From: Actinomycetota bacterium | GTDB lineage: Bacteria > Actinomycetota > Actinomycetes > S36-B12 | DNA length: 43,977 bases | Assembly (NCBI GenBank): GCA_009699015.1 | Contig: WLOY01000010.1 | Location: forward strand, 1 to 43,977 | Direction of reading: 5' to 3' | Shown: positions 1 through 8,724 of the stretch, in pieces | Numbering within the stretch: the first letter of the stretch is position 1 | Layout of the letters: every line of letters starts with the position of its first letter | Notes under the pieces: generated by a model | Databases searched by the model: none | What the model saw: only the letters and a program-made list of their open reading frames with translations | What the model was told of the DNA's origin: nothing | Position numbers and translations under genes: made by a program

Positions 1-267
1 GCCTTCCATGCTGGAACTCGCCACCGCCTCAGCGCGCAGGAGGAACCGCGCGAGAGGGTCAGCGTTGTCGAAGCCGGCGCCGGGCTCGTTGATCGACCGG
101 ATCGCCTGTTCCGCGTCGCTGATGTCAGCTGAGACCGAAGCGGGCAGGAACAGGTCCATGCCGGTGACCAGGTCGGGAACGTATGCTTCGACGTGCCCTG
201 ATCGACGTGCTGAACGGGTGACCGCTGCGGGGTCACCCTCCCAGTGCACCTTCTGCAGACCAGGCAC
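1..267 (-). CDS. Fic family protein (AMPylase), N-terminal part only
   Basis: Reading leftward from a GTG at 267, an open frame of 89 codons runs off the window edge. The protein starts VPGLQKVHWEGDP and contains EAYVPDLV around residues 27-34, the typical N-terminal region of stand-alone Fic proteins. It ends in ASSSMEG (residues 83-89). S84-xxx-E88-G89 matches the (S/T)xxxE(G/N) inhibitory helix motif of class II Fic proteins, whose Glu blocks productive ATP binding in the Fic active site. The catalytic HPFxxGNG motif would lie beyond the window. Fic enzymes usually transfer AMP to a hydroxyl side chain of a target protein. The start is supported by GGAGG seven bases upstream. Upstream lies a 16-bp palindrome, a likely operator. 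No antitoxin-like partner is obvious, as expected when the inhibitory helix is built in. Confidence 0.85.
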   Translation of the reverse strand, partial: MPGLQKVHWEGDPAAVTRSARRSGHVEAYVPDLVTGMDLFLPASVSADISDAEQAIRSINEPGAGFDNADPLARFLLRAEAVASSSMEG

Positions 268-286
268 GTGCTCACCTCCATAACCG

Positions 287-311
287 AGAATAGCGCATAT
301 CCTAGGATATG
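287..311 (-). promoter_or_regulatory. Promoter with 16-bp palindromic operator for the Fic gene
   Basis: A perfect 16-bp palindrome (CATATCCTAGGATATG) occupies 296-311. On the minus strand a -10-like TATTCT lies at 287-292 and a poor -35-like TTCCAT lies 16 bases upstream of it, so the palindrome would fill the spacer of the promoter driving the Fic gene. This is a usual place for a repressor operator. Which protein binds it is unknown. The palindrome is directly visible; the promoter boxes are inferred. Confidence 0.5.
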
Positions 312-340
312 GAATTGCAAGACCGAGGTTACATAGAGTT

Positions 341-811
341 GTGGGTTCGTCTGCGGAACCGTCAACCAGGACGTGCGGAATCCAGCGACAGTGTCGCAAT
401 GCCACCTCAGGGAAATCCAACACGACGGACGCCGAGTTGCGCGGCGTTGCTGAGCGTTTGCAGCAGGTTGCCATCAGCGAGCAGATGGTCAACACGCCCT
501 ATGACATGCAGGAGTCGCTGCACCCGCACTACTTCGGGCAGATGGCCTTGCGCTCATGCCTGCGCCAGGCGTTCAACGACGGCTATCGGCGCTCGGGCGC
601 ATGCCGCGCACTGTCCGACTGGGCAGCAACGACCTTGGGTGAAGAGCCTGCAGTGACGTTCACAGCGGTTCGCCAGAAGTTGGTCGAAGTGTCCGATTGC
701 TGTCCTGACCCCCCCATAACTGTGGGTAGTTCCGCGGCAGTCATCGACGCCTTCCTGGCCCAAAATGATATGAATAGATCGCGCTATTGCGATGACCCGT
801 GCACTACATAG
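341..811 (+). CDS. Hypothetical protein, about 156 aa
   Basis: An open frame from a GTG at 341 to 811 with clear G/C bias at third codon positions through its middle, so it is probably real, although the first 30 codons look less coding-like and the true start may be later. No recognised domain. The central part (roughly residues 32-110) is helix-prone and rich in Arg, Ala, Gln and Leu, with aromatic/His patches such as HPHYFGQM. No signal peptide or membrane segment. It is divergent from the Fic gene and ends 9 bases before the next gene's start codon, so the two rightward genes may be co-transcribed. It could instead be a chance frame; confidence is limited. Confidence 0.4.
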   Translation: MGSSAEPSTRTCGIQRQCRNATSGKSNTTDAELRGVAERLQQVAISEQMVNTPYDMQESLHPHYFGQMALRSCLRQAFNDGYRRSGACRALSDWAATTLGEEPAVTFTAVRQKLVEVSDCCPDPPITVGSSAAVIDAFLAQNDMNRSRYCDDPCTT

Positions 812-819
812 GGAGCCAC

Positions 820-2697
820 ATGCGCAACCATGCCCACATTCGCCGAATGACCGCGCTTCTCGCCGTGGGAGTGGTTGTCGTTGCCCCCTTCACCATGCTC
901 ACCTCAGCGCATGCCCAGGTTACCGTCGCTGATTTGGGTGGGGGGGCTGTCCGGTCGGTCGACCTAACTCCAGGCGTGAACCCGATCGACGCGATCTTCG
1001 AGCACTACTCCTCCGTCTACGCCGCCTATGAGTGGATCAAGAAGAGCGTCGAATGCCGCGGCGAAGCGGCAACCTCCCCGAAGTGCGCGATGGCGGACAC
1101 TGCGAAGCTCGACCTCATCCTCGAGAAACTCGATCAGCTCAGCGCCACGGTCAAGGCGAATCACGCAGAGACGACCTCGCGCATCGACCTCGGACTGCAG
1201 CAGGCGGCCAAGAAGGACCTGATCGATCAGGAGCGCAAACTCGGCCCGCTCTTCGACCATGTTCCGGCCGCCCTCGAACTCTTCAATGCCTACAAGCAGT
1301 GCGTGGATGCCAAGACGAGCGGTGAGGTCACCTGCGGCGGGGTAGATGTCGATACCGAGCTTCGCACCCGTGCGGAGAACTTCGTGATCTACACGGCCGA
1401 GAACCTGCCGAACAAGATCCACGACCAAATCACGATCTTTACTGGGTCGGCAGGTCACTCAAGCCAGGGCCTTGCTTCGGTGGCTTGGCGCTGGGCGTTG
1501 GGGGAGCAGAACCTCAAGGCGGGCGCATCCGACGCGAAGTTCCTGCTCAAGGACGAGGTTCCTTTCGTCACCCCGTGGCTTTCGGGCTGGATGAACGACT
1601 ACCTCTACCAGTACGCGCAACTGTTCTCGATCTACGGCTTCGTACTGCCGATGGCCGAGGCCCTAGATGCGGAACTGGCCAAGCAGGATGGTACCGGCGA
1701 CAACTCACCGAAGCACCGGTTCACGAAGAACTACATTGCCGGCCTCCAGAAGGCGGTGGCTGAGCGAATCGAGCTGAACTCCGACAATCTGCATACGGTG
1801 CGTGGCACGATCAAGGCCTTCGCCCTGCCTCAACTGTCGGAGGGTCAGATTCTGATGGCGACGCCGGACAACAAGAATGCGCTCGTCTACTCGGCGAGCC
1901 CAATGGCTGGTGGGTCCGATATCCACCAGCAGGACTTTCAGGAGTTCAGCTCGATGGTGAACGCCTACGCCGTGGCGAGCAAGTTCGAGGGCGCCTTCCC
2001 CGGTGCGTTCGCGAAGGTGAGCGGGGAGGGCACTTTCCCTGCTGGCCCCTTCTACACCATTGCGGCGCCCACGAGCCTGGTGACCATCGCGCCCCACGGC
2101 TGGGGCGCAGAGAAGCTCAAGGCCCCGCTCGGCCCATGCACGGTCTGGTCCTGGTGCGTCGAGAACGTGCCCGCCTTCGATGGCTGGCGCGCGCGGGCGT
2201 ACGACCTCCCCAACACGACGAATCTGATCACTGGCTTCGGTCGCAATCACGACACCCGGGTGCGGGCGCGCCTTGCCGATAAGCGTGTCACCTGGGCCGA
2301 GCTCGAGTCGCAGAGCAAGCAAAAGAACCAATACACGCTGCTCACCTGGTGCAACAGCTCGTCGCATTGGTGCGGTTACATGAACAACAACGCGACGACC
2401 AGCACGGCGGTCGAGTACGGCGGCACCGACTTCAGGGCCCAGCTCACGCGACTGACGCGTCAGCCGTTCGGTTCCACGGTCACCTACGACTGGGCGGAAT
2501 TCACCAGCCCGGCACCGGGGTACTACCTGTTTGGGCCAGGGGCGTACCCCAAGGTCACGACGGACCCCGCGTCGCAGATGTCGTGGATCGTGCGACCCGG
2601 GCACCTGGCCTGGCCAGAGGGATCCTCGCCGGACTGCCCGAAGTGCAATGACCGAGGGATCTACAACGACCTGTCATACACGGAGTACCTGCCCTAG
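820..2697 (+). CDS. Large secreted protein of unknown function (625 aa)
   Basis: ATG at 820 is preferred over an in-frame GTG at 799 because GGGAG sits just upstream and it gives a clean signal peptide: a basic start, a hydrophobic stretch (about residues 10-26) and cleavage near SAHAQ. Mature protein: a helical, possibly coiled-coil segment around residues 90-140 (LILEKLDQLSATVKANH), a second helical region to about residue 340, then a beta-rich, Trp/Tyr/Cys-containing C-terminal third (for example WSWCVENVPAF and WCNSSSHWCGYMNNN) with paired cysteines that could form disulfides. The helical-then-beta layout recalls secreted toxins or cell-surface effectors, but I recognise no family and make no functional claim. 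Codon use resembles the rest of the window. Confidence 0.8.
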   Translation: MRNHAHIRRMTALLAVGVVVVAPFTMLTSAHAQVTVADLGGGAVRSVDLTPGVNPIDAIFEHYSSVYAAYEWIKKSVECRGEAATSPKCAMADTAKLDLILEKLDQLSATVKANHAETTSRIDLGLQQAAKKDLIDQERKLGPLFDHVPAALELFNAYKQCVDAKTSGEVTCGGVDVDTELRTRAENFVIYTAENLPNKIHDQITIFTGSAGHSSQGLASVAWRWALGEQNLKAGASDAKFLLKDEVPFVTPWLSGWMNDYLYQYAQLFSIYGFVLPMAEALDAELAKQDGTGDNSPKHRFTKNYIAGLQKAVAERIELNSDNLHTVRGTIKAFALPQLSEGQILMATPDNKNALVYSASPMAGGSDIHQQDFQEFSSMVNAYAVASKFEGAFPGAFAKVSGEGTFPAGPFYTIAAPTSLVTIAPHGWGAEKLKAPLGPCTVWSWCVENVPAFDGWRARAYDLPNTTNLITGFGRNHDTRVRARLADKRVTWAELESQSKQKNQYTLLTWCNSSSHWCGYMNNNATTSTAVEYGGTDFRAQLTRLTRQPFGSTVTYDWAEFTSPAPGYYLFGPGAYPKVTTDPASQMSWIVRPGHLAWPEGSSPDCPKCNDRGIYNDLSYTEYLP

Positions 2698-2996
2698 GCA
2701 CCGTTCACTGGCTCTGAGTGGTGCGCTCTTGGGCTCAGCGGAGATTCCTGCCGACCGCTTCCGAACGGGTGCCCGTGCCTACGGGGTGACGACGGAGAGG
2801 TTGGACCCCGGGGACGGTTGTATCGACCAGCGGCTTCAGTGGGTCGAGCGGGATGTGCAGGGCGACAGGGGTCAGTGGAGTACCGGCGTTCGAGCGCTTT
2901 CGGGGTGACTTTGGAAGCAGATCCTCCCTTGGGATGAATCCACAGGGGCTCGTGCCCTTCTGAGGCGCTCTCGCTCGGGCGTGTCGTCGTCGTATC
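2698..2996. other. Intergenic stretch, no gene seen
   Basis: About 300 bases between the secreted protein and the PAS pseudogene. Open frames here on both strands have no recognisable protein pattern and poor codon bias. No convincing terminator hairpin with a T-run and no clear promoter was found. It may contain decayed sequence, in keeping with the broken gene next to it. Confidence 0.4.
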
Positions 2997-4655
2997 GTGA
3001 TCAAACTGAGCGAGACAATGCCTTGTCGGGTCTGCGACCGTTGGATAGTGACGGGAACCAATGACGGTCAGGTGAAGGCCAGCGCGTCGCGCGCTGGCTC
3101 TGATCGGATTGCCGCGTTGCTGGATCACTCGCCAATCGGATTCGCAGTGGTGTCTCCTGACGGCTGCTTTCTCGAAGTGAATCCGGCGTTGTGCGAGCTG
3201 CTCGGCCGCGATGCGTCGTCGCTGAAGTCGTGCTCGTGGCAGGAGATGACTCACCCGGAAGACCTCCCGACTGAAGTGGCTTTAGTCAACGACATGCTGG
3301 CCGGGCGCCAGGATGGCTACCGCCTGTCGAAACGGTATGTGCGCCCTGACGGGTCCGTCGTCTGGGGTGACCTATCTGTGTGCTGCGTGCGGTTGGACGA
3401 CGGCTCCGTGGACAGCTTCATCGCCCAAGTTCTGGATGTGTCGGAGCAGCAGGCCACTCGTCAGGCACTCACAGAGGCGGAATCTCGCTACCACCTGCTG
3501 GTGAAGAATAGTTCTGACGTTGTGGCGCTCGGAACGAACGAGGGATTCTTTTCGTGGATTTCCCCAACGGTGGAAGCGATGCTGGGTTGGCAGCCCAAGG
3601 ACTTGGTCGGCACGTCCTTCACCAAGCTCGTGCATCAGGACGACCGGTCAGCTGTACACAAAGCTCAGGGGCTCATGGAGTTGGGAGACTGCAACAGGTT
3701 CGAGGTGCGGATGAGAACCGCCACCGGGGAATTCCGCTGGGTCAGCATCCGGCTGACCCAGCGGAGGGGTGATCAAGGGGAGGTGGTGGGTAAGGTCGCG
3801 TCCTGGAGTGACTCTGACGACGAACATGCGCTGCGTGAAGCGCTGGCAGCCAACGAGAAGTGGTAGAGGCTGTTGGTGGAGAACGCCAGCGATGCCGTGG
3901 TCCAGACGGCGGCGGACGACACCGTACAGTGGGTATCGCCATCGATCACCAAGTTGCTCGGCTGGCAGCCAACCGACCTCGTGGGGCATCGCGCGATCGA
4001 CTTCCTTCATCCGGACGATGCGCCGACCACCGTTGCCGTTCAGACGCAGATCACCCGCGGGGACGTCGTTCAGTTTGAGGCTCGCATGCCGACAGCAGAC
4101 GGAAAGTTCCGCTGGATGAACTCCACTGCTCGTCCGTTCCTAGACGAGTCCGGCACCATCGTTGGTCGCGTCGCAGCCTGGCGCGACAGCGAGACCGAGC
4201 ACCGCGCCCGAGCTGCCCTAGCCGAGTCTGAGGAGAGGTTCCGGTTGCTGGCGGAGAACGCCTCCGATGTCGTCTACCTGGTCGGGCCCGATCGTAGGGT
4301 GCGTTGGATCTCCCCGAACGTAGTGAACGAGTTCGGCTGGACTGTCGACGAGCTTGTTGGCACATCCATGTACGACTTGGTCCATCCTGAGGACCGGGCC
4401 CGCATTGACGCGGCGCGCGACGACGTCTTCGCGGGGCGCGTCCATGCGGAGCCGGCCGAGGGCTACCTGTGCCGGTTCCGGCACAAGGACGGCACCGCCC
4501 TGAATCCTGCGGACAGTTCCGTTGGGCCGCTGTTGCCTGGTCGCGGACCGACTCGGAACCGCAGCGTTTCCGGCCCGACCCCGAGCAGCCCGCCCGCGCG
4601 CTGGAGGGACGAGACCTACGACTCCGCCGCATCCGCCGCAAGGGGGCTGCGCTGA
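2997..4655 (+). pseudogene. Broken multi-PAS sensor gene (in-frame TAG, decayed 3' end)
   Basis: Four consecutive PAS/PAC units can be read. PAS1 begins near RIAALLDHSPIGF, PAS2 near SRYHLLVKNSSDVV, PAS3 near RLLVENASDAVV and PAS4 near ERFRLLAENASDVVYL. A TAG at 3864-3866 separates PAS2 from PAS3, yet the same reading frame continues through PAS3 and most of PAS4. Aligning linkers (EERFRLL against EKW-stop-RLL), the stop looks like one extra codon. PAS4 breaks off after FRHKDGTAL; its expected ending (VAWSRTDSE) continues in another frame near 4525-4555, so there is also an indel. No output domain (GGDEF, EAL or kinase) follows. Such proteins normally sense ligands or redox state and control c-di-GMP or phosphorelay outputs. 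Start uncertain (GTG at 2997 or a later codon). Confidence 0.8.
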
Positions 4656-4917
4656 GAGCCGGACCGCACGTGATCGCGTCTCATCGTCGTCCTTCCTGCG
4701 AACCGGCATGTTCCTGTCCGGCATCCGAGAGCGAAGTCGCCAGTGGCCTCGGGACGGTTCGCCGTGGAGAGTGCGATGATTGAAATCGCTGCTCCGCGGA
4801 GCTACCAGGCAGCCCAGGAGCAGGCGCGCGGTTGAGGGCGAGTGGGTCTCAGGCATCCAGCTCGAATCTCGTATCCTGACACTTCATCCCGTGTATGTCG
4901 CAAGGAAGGATCTCCAG
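4656..4917. other. Decayed 3' end of the PAS gene and leader of the next gene
   Basis: No intact gene. A frame just before and into this stretch (about 4600-4660) reads LRRIRRKGAALRA, which resembles the conserved RxxRKDG strand of a PAS domain and is probably debris of the upstream sensor gene. A perfect 12-bp palindrome GCTCCGCGGAGC lies at 4791-4802. TATCCT at 4872-4877 could be the -10 box of the gene starting at 4918, without a clear -35 box. Confidence 0.4.
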
Positions 4918-5982
4918 GTGATCATCGGCCGCATCTCAGCAGGCCTGTTGTCAGCACTTGCCCTCACCACCACCATCACGGCGGTGCCGGCAGCGGCCGT
5001 CGCACCTCAGGCTCCGGTGAGCCGATATGCGCATGACCTAGGGATCGCTCCTCGCCTGCAGTGGAACTCGAACTACGGCTACTGCGGCGAGACGAGTTTC
5101 ATCAGCGCGGGCATGCACTTCGGCCAGTACACCTCGCAGTGGACGGCCCGCAGCGCAGCTTCGCCAGGGGTGCCGCAGACCGAGGAGGAGAGCCAGCTCC
5201 TCATCGGCGTGAACGACATCGAGGCAGCTGAGGCGATGCGGCTGCAGGCGGTGGCATTCGACAGCGAGTCCCAGCGGTCGACCCGGCCGTACCTCACGTG
5301 GGTGAAGTCGATGGTATTGCGGGGGTTCCCGGTGATCATCGGGGTGTTCGTCAACATGTCGGAGTTCGATGACGCATTGGGGGGAGAGTCGGAGTACGAC
5401 CACATCGTCCCGGTGCTCGGAGTCGGGTCGCAGTCGCCGCTGTCGCGGACGGATCGCACGTACCGCGCCACCGATGTGATCTCGTTCAGTGATAACGCAC
5501 TTGATGGGAACACCTCGCCCAACTCCGCAGTGTTTCGATACCGGTTCAACGCCTTTCAGAAGAGTAGGTCTCAGGCTAATGACCCCGACGGTGCGCCATA
5601 TTCCCTTCGCAATCGGCCGATGAACTACGCAACGGCCGTGACCGGAGTCATGGATCCAGACAGGGTGACGATCCCGGTTCGGTTGACCTCGAGTGCCGAC
5701 GGTGAGGGAGTGCAGGACGGCGATCGCTTGGTGGCGCCGCCGGCCCCCCGGCCGATCGATCTCACGGCCACCGTCACGATCCCTGATTCAAGCATCGGGT
5801 ACACGGTTTATCTCTATGACGATTTCGCGAAGGTGCCGGTCCGCAACTTCAACGCTTCTGCGCCCAATGCGCTTCAGTCATGGGCGGTCGCCCCGGGCTC
5901 GGGTACGTCGTGGTCGAAGACCATCGGCATCATGTCCGATCAGACCCGGGTGTTTCGAGCCGTCCCGAACTCCGCGCCCTGA
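4918..5982 (+). CDS. Secreted C39-like cysteine peptidase
   Basis: GTG at 4918 follows GGAAGGA seven bases upstream and begins a signal peptide (VIIGRISAGLLSALAL, cleavage near AVPAAAVA). The mature protein has the layout of a papain-fold, C39-like peptidase: nucleophile Cys56 in NSNYGYCGETSF, catalytic His162 in YDHIVPVLGV and an Asp/Asn in ISFSDN (residues 189-193). The part after about residue 250 (IPVRLTSSADGEGVQDG onward) looks like a beta-sandwich domain, possibly for substrate or wall binding. There is no double-glycine exporter context, so this is a free exported enzyme rather than a bacteriocin leader peptidase. Substrate unknown. An upstream in-frame ATG at 4780 exists but would bury the signal peptide and is rejected. 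Confidence 0.7.
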   Translation: MIIGRISAGLLSALALTTTITAVPAAAVAPQAPVSRYAHDLGIAPRLQWNSNYGYCGETSFISAGMHFGQYTSQWTARSAASPGVPQTEEESQLLIGVNDIEAAEAMRLQAVAFDSESQRSTRPYLTWVKSMVLRGFPVIIGVFVNMSEFDDALGGESEYDHIVPVLGVGSQSPLSRTDRTYRATDVISFSDNALDGNTSPNSAVFRYRFNAFQKSRSQANDPDGAPYSLRNRPMNYATAVTGVMDPDRVTIPVRLTSSADGEGVQDGDRLVAPPAPRPIDLTATVTIPDSSIGYTVYLYDDFAKVPVRNFNASAPNALQSWAVAPGSGTSWSKTIGIMSDQTRVFRAVPNSAP

Positions 5983-6055
5983 GACGACCGGGCTTCGACA
6001 GACGCGGGAACCAGCGTGGAACAGCCTCGCGAATCGGATGCCCGATAGAGAGCAG

Positions 6056-6061
6056 TAATCT
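6056..6061 (+). promoter_or_regulatory. -10 box for a leaderless transcript
   Basis: TAATCT, a TAnnnT-type -10 element, ends five bases before the GTG start at 6067, and there is no ribosome binding site in between. This is the arrangement expected for a leaderless mRNA. Confidence 0.55.
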
Positions 6062-6066
6062 GCACT

Positions 6067-6930
6067 GTGACACCAACTCCCATCGACCGGGCGCCAGCGT
6101 GGATGCTCGCGGCCGTGGCGATGTTCTCGGTGCAGCTCGGCGCGGCAATATCGGTGGGCCTGTTCGAGGAGGTCGGGGTCGCCGGCACCGCCTGGCTGCG
6201 CATCACGATTGGCGCGATCGGGTTCGTCCTCATCGCGCGTCCGCGCTACTGGAGGTGGTCGCGGCGGGAGCTGCGCGCCCCAATCCTGCTTGGATTCGTC
6301 TCCGCGGGCATGACACTCAGCTTCCTCGCCGCGATCAGCCTGCTGCCGCTCGGCACCGCGGTGGCGATCGAGTTCCTTGGTCCGCTCGCCGTCGCGACGA
6401 TTCACAGTCGCAGCCGCGGTGCCCTTGCATGGCCGGCCCTCGCCCTTGCCGGGGTCGTGCTCCTCACCGAGCCATGGCAGGGAACGGCGAGCCTCCTCGG
6501 CATCGGGTTTGCCGTCATCTCGGGGGTTTGCTGGGGCCTGTACATCGTGATCACGCAGCACGTCGGTGACCGATTCGCCGGCGTGGACGGACTTGCGATC
6601 TCACTGCCGGTCGCTGCTCTCGTGACGATGTTCGTCGGGCTGCCACAGGCGTGGGGCCACATGACTCTCGAGGTTCTGCTCGTCGCACTGGGCGCAGCTG
6701 TGCTCCTCCCGCTCATCCCGTGGACCCTGGAGCTCTATGCGCTCCGGCGACTGACCAAGGCCGCGTTCGGGACCCTCATGGCCCTTGAGCCCGCCATCGC
6801 GCTGGCGATTGGCATCGTGGTGCTGCGCCAGATCCCGCAAGGGCCGCAGCTTGTCGGCATGGGCTGCGTCGTCCTCGCCGGCATTGCCGCGGAGCGCACG
6901 GGCCAAAGGACGGTTGCGCTGGGAACCTAG
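6067..6930 (+). CDS. EamA/DMT family exporter (RhtA-like)
   Basis: 287 residues, the usual size for a ten-helix drug/metabolite transporter with two EamA repeats. Hydrophobic segments run from about residue 12 to 280. Features seen: WLRITIGAIGFVLIARP after helix 2, LPLGTAVAIEFLGPLAVA in the first repeat, and ELYALRRLTKAAFGTLMALEPAIALAIG in the second, the last closely resembling RhtA-type threonine/homoserine exporters. Likely role: efflux of amino acids or related metabolites across the cytoplasmic membrane; the substrate cannot be fixed by sequence. The GTG start lies directly after a -10-like box with no Shine-Dalgarno, suggesting a leaderless transcript. It stands alone between the peptidase and the flavoprotein gene. 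Confidence 0.85.
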   Translation: MTPTPIDRAPAWMLAAVAMFSVQLGAAISVGLFEEVGVAGTAWLRITIGAIGFVLIARPRYWRWSRRELRAPILLGFVSAGMTLSFLAAISLLPLGTAVAIEFLGPLAVATIHSRSRGALAWPALALAGVVLLTEPWQGTASLLGIGFAVISGVCWGLYIVITQHVGDRFAGVDGLAISLPVAALVTMFVGLPQAWGHMTLEVLLVALGAAVLLPLIPWTLELYALRRLTKAAFGTLMALEPAIALAIGIVVLRQIPQGPQLVGMGCVVLAGIAAERTGQRTVALGT

Positions 6931-7046
6931 CCCTGTTTCACTTTCTCTAGTGTGTATAAAGTAAGCCCGTGGACGAGCCCTGGGAGGGCTCGATGCTGGA
7001 CGATGGCGGGCGCCGTGCCCCCTTCGAAGGGACGCACGGAGGAACG

Positions 7047-8687
7047 ATGGGCGAGCAGGCAGCGGGTTTCGACATGGAGGCCGACGTCGTCGTCCTCGGC
7101 ACCGGCGGCGCCGGGCTCACTGCAGCGCTCGCAGCGCATGACTTCGGCGCAGGCGAGGTCCTCATCCTGGAGAAGTACGGGATGATCGGCGGCACGAGCG
7201 CGATGTCAGGCGGCATGCTGTGGATCCCGCTCAATGACCAGGAGGCCGAGAACGGCGTCGAGGATTCATTCGACGAGATCATCTCCTACCTCGATGGCCT
7301 GGCGGCGGAGAACACCCTCGATCCCGAGAACGTGGGAGCCTTCCTCGATGCCGGCCCCGAGATGCTTCGCTACTTCGATGAGAAGACGCCGGTGCGGCTC
7401 AAGCTCTTTCCGGGATTCCCCGACTACCAGCCCAATGCCGTCGGCGGCAAGATGCACGGCAGTCGATCGCTCGACAACGAGGCCTTCCCATTCGAGGAGC
7501 TTGGGTCGTGGGGCAAGTGGGTCAATCCGCCGAAGACGGGCTGGCCGCGTCGCACGAGCATGATCGAGGACTACTACACGCCGGATCTCGGCCCCGAGGT
7601 GATGGCCGAGCGCGAGGCTCGTGACTACCGCGGTGCAGGCCAGGCACTGATCGGCTCCCTGCTCAAGGGAGTCATTGACCGCGGGATCCCGATTCGGCGC
7701 GAGTCACGTGCCCGAACGCTGATCCGCGTGGGCGACCGCGTGGTCGGCGTCGCGACCGAGGAGGCCGGGGCGACCATTCGCATCAAGGCTCGCAAGGGCG
7801 TCGTCATTGCGACCGGTGGCTTCGAGTGGAACGAGCAACTGGTGAAGAGCTTCCTGCGCGGGCCCATGACCGGTCCGGTCAGCGTGCCCGAGTGCGAGGG
7901 CGATGGCCTGCTCATGGCGATGGAGGTCGGAGCGAGCCTGGGCAATATGCCGAACGCCTGGTGGATGATGTCGAGCCAGGAGATGGTCGCGCATGGTCGC
8001 GGCAAGGCAAACTACTTGATCGGCAACCAGGAGCGCACCAGGCCGGGGTCGATCCTGGTGAACCGCTCCGCGAGGCGATTCGCGAACGAGGCCGTCAGCT
8101 ACAACGCGCTCGGGCCTGTCCTGCACAACTTCGACGAGAACACCCACGACTACGTGAACCTGCCGTATTGGGTGATCGTCGACAGCCGCTACACGAGCAA
8201 GTACCGCTTCTTCACCGCCTCGCCCGGATCCGGTGCCCCGGATTGGGCGGTGAGTGCCGAGACGATCGAGGAGCTCGGCGACAAGCTCGGCCTCGACGGT
8301 GCGGTGCTGCACGAGACCGTCGAGCGCTTCAACGCCGACGTGCGGGCTGGCCGGGATACCGAGTTCGGACGTGGCGATGCCACCTACGACAACTTCTGGG
8401 GCGATAGGGATTTCGAGGCGCCGTACCGAACCATCGGCCTCATCGATCAGGCCCCGTTCTATGCCGTGAAGATGGAAGCCGGCGTGCTCGGCACCTGCGG
8501 CGGTCCGCGGGCCAATGAGCATGCCCAGGTCATCGACTGGAATAACAAGGCGATCGAGGGCCTTTATGTCTGCAGCAATGCGATGTCCTCCCCGACGGCC
8601 GGTGTGTACGGCGGCGCCGGCGGCACCCTGGGCCCGGGCATGACCTTCGGGTTCATCGCCGGCAGGCACGCGGCTCAGCAGGACTGA
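7047..8687 (+). CDS. FAD-binding dehydrogenase, KstD/fumarate reductase-like
   Basis: 546 residues from ATG at 7047, chosen because CGGAGGA lies just upstream; an in-frame GTG at 6969 would add a non-conserved extension. The N-terminus carries the dinucleotide-binding motif VVVLGTGGAGLTAAL (about residues 14-28), followed by EKYGMIGGTSAMSGGMLWIP, typical of the FAD_binding_2 family. The FAD-contacting C-terminus reads AGVYGGAGGTLGPGMTFG, as in 3-ketosteroid-delta1-dehydrogenases and related flavocytochrome-like enzymes. Expected chemistry: FAD-dependent insertion or removal of an activated C=C bond next to a carbonyl. The substrate is not established: no other steroid-degradation gene is in the window, so a steroid role is only one possibility. 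Appears monocistronic, with a hairpin after its stop. Confidence 0.8.
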   Translation: MGEQAAGFDMEADVVVLGTGGAGLTAALAAHDFGAGEVLILEKYGMIGGTSAMSGGMLWIPLNDQEAENGVEDSFDEIISYLDGLAAENTLDPENVGAFLDAGPEMLRYFDEKTPVRLKLFPGFPDYQPNAVGGKMHGSRSLDNEAFPFEELGSWGKWVNPPKTGWPRRTSMIEDYYTPDLGPEVMAEREARDYRGAGQALIGSLLKGVIDRGIPIRRESRARTLIRVGDRVVGVATEEAGATIRIKARKGVVIATGGFEWNEQLVKSFLRGPMTGPVSVPECEGDGLLMAMEVGASLGNMPNAWWMMSSQEMVAHGRGKANYLIGNQERTRPGSILVNRSARRFANEAVSYNALGPVLHNFDENTHDYVNLPYWVIVDSRYTSKYRFFTASPGSGAPDWAVSAETIEELGDKLGLDGAVLHETVERFNADVRAGRDTEFGRGDATYDNFWGDRDFEAPYRTIGLIDQAPFYAVKMEAGVLGTCGGPRANEHAQVIDWNNKAIEGLYVCSNAMSSPTAGVYGGAGGTLGPGMTFGFIAGRHAAQQD

Positions 8688-8701
8688 GCACAGGCGGGCG
8701 T

Positions 8702-8724
8702 GCCGCCGGATCCTGTCCGCCGGC
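8702..8724 (+). terminator. Hairpin after the flavoprotein gene
   Basis: A 9-bp stem with one mismatch (GCCGCCGGA and TCCGCCGGC) around a 5-base loop, starting 14 bases after the stop codon at 8687. There is no T-run, as is common for terminators in high-GC actinomycetes. Termination is inferred. Confidence 0.4.

Noticed and set aside
1705..2604. Long minus-strand frame inside the secreted protein gene
   Set aside because: It is the reverse shadow of a gene with a signal peptide and good codon bias; no recognisable protein.
2531..2908. Open frame crossing the end of the secreted protein gene
   Set aside because: Out of frame with the real gene, no domain pattern; judged a chance frame in GC-rich DNA.
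6936..6962. TTTCAC/TATAAA promoter and loose ACTTT...AAAGT symmetry before the flavoprotein gene
   Set aside because: The spacing of the boxes (13 bases) is too short and only 5 bases per arm are symmetric; not enough to call.
7047..8687. Assigning the flavoprotein firmly as kstD in steroid degradation
   Set aside because: Family motifs fit several flavin dehydrogenases and no other steroid catabolism gene is in the window.
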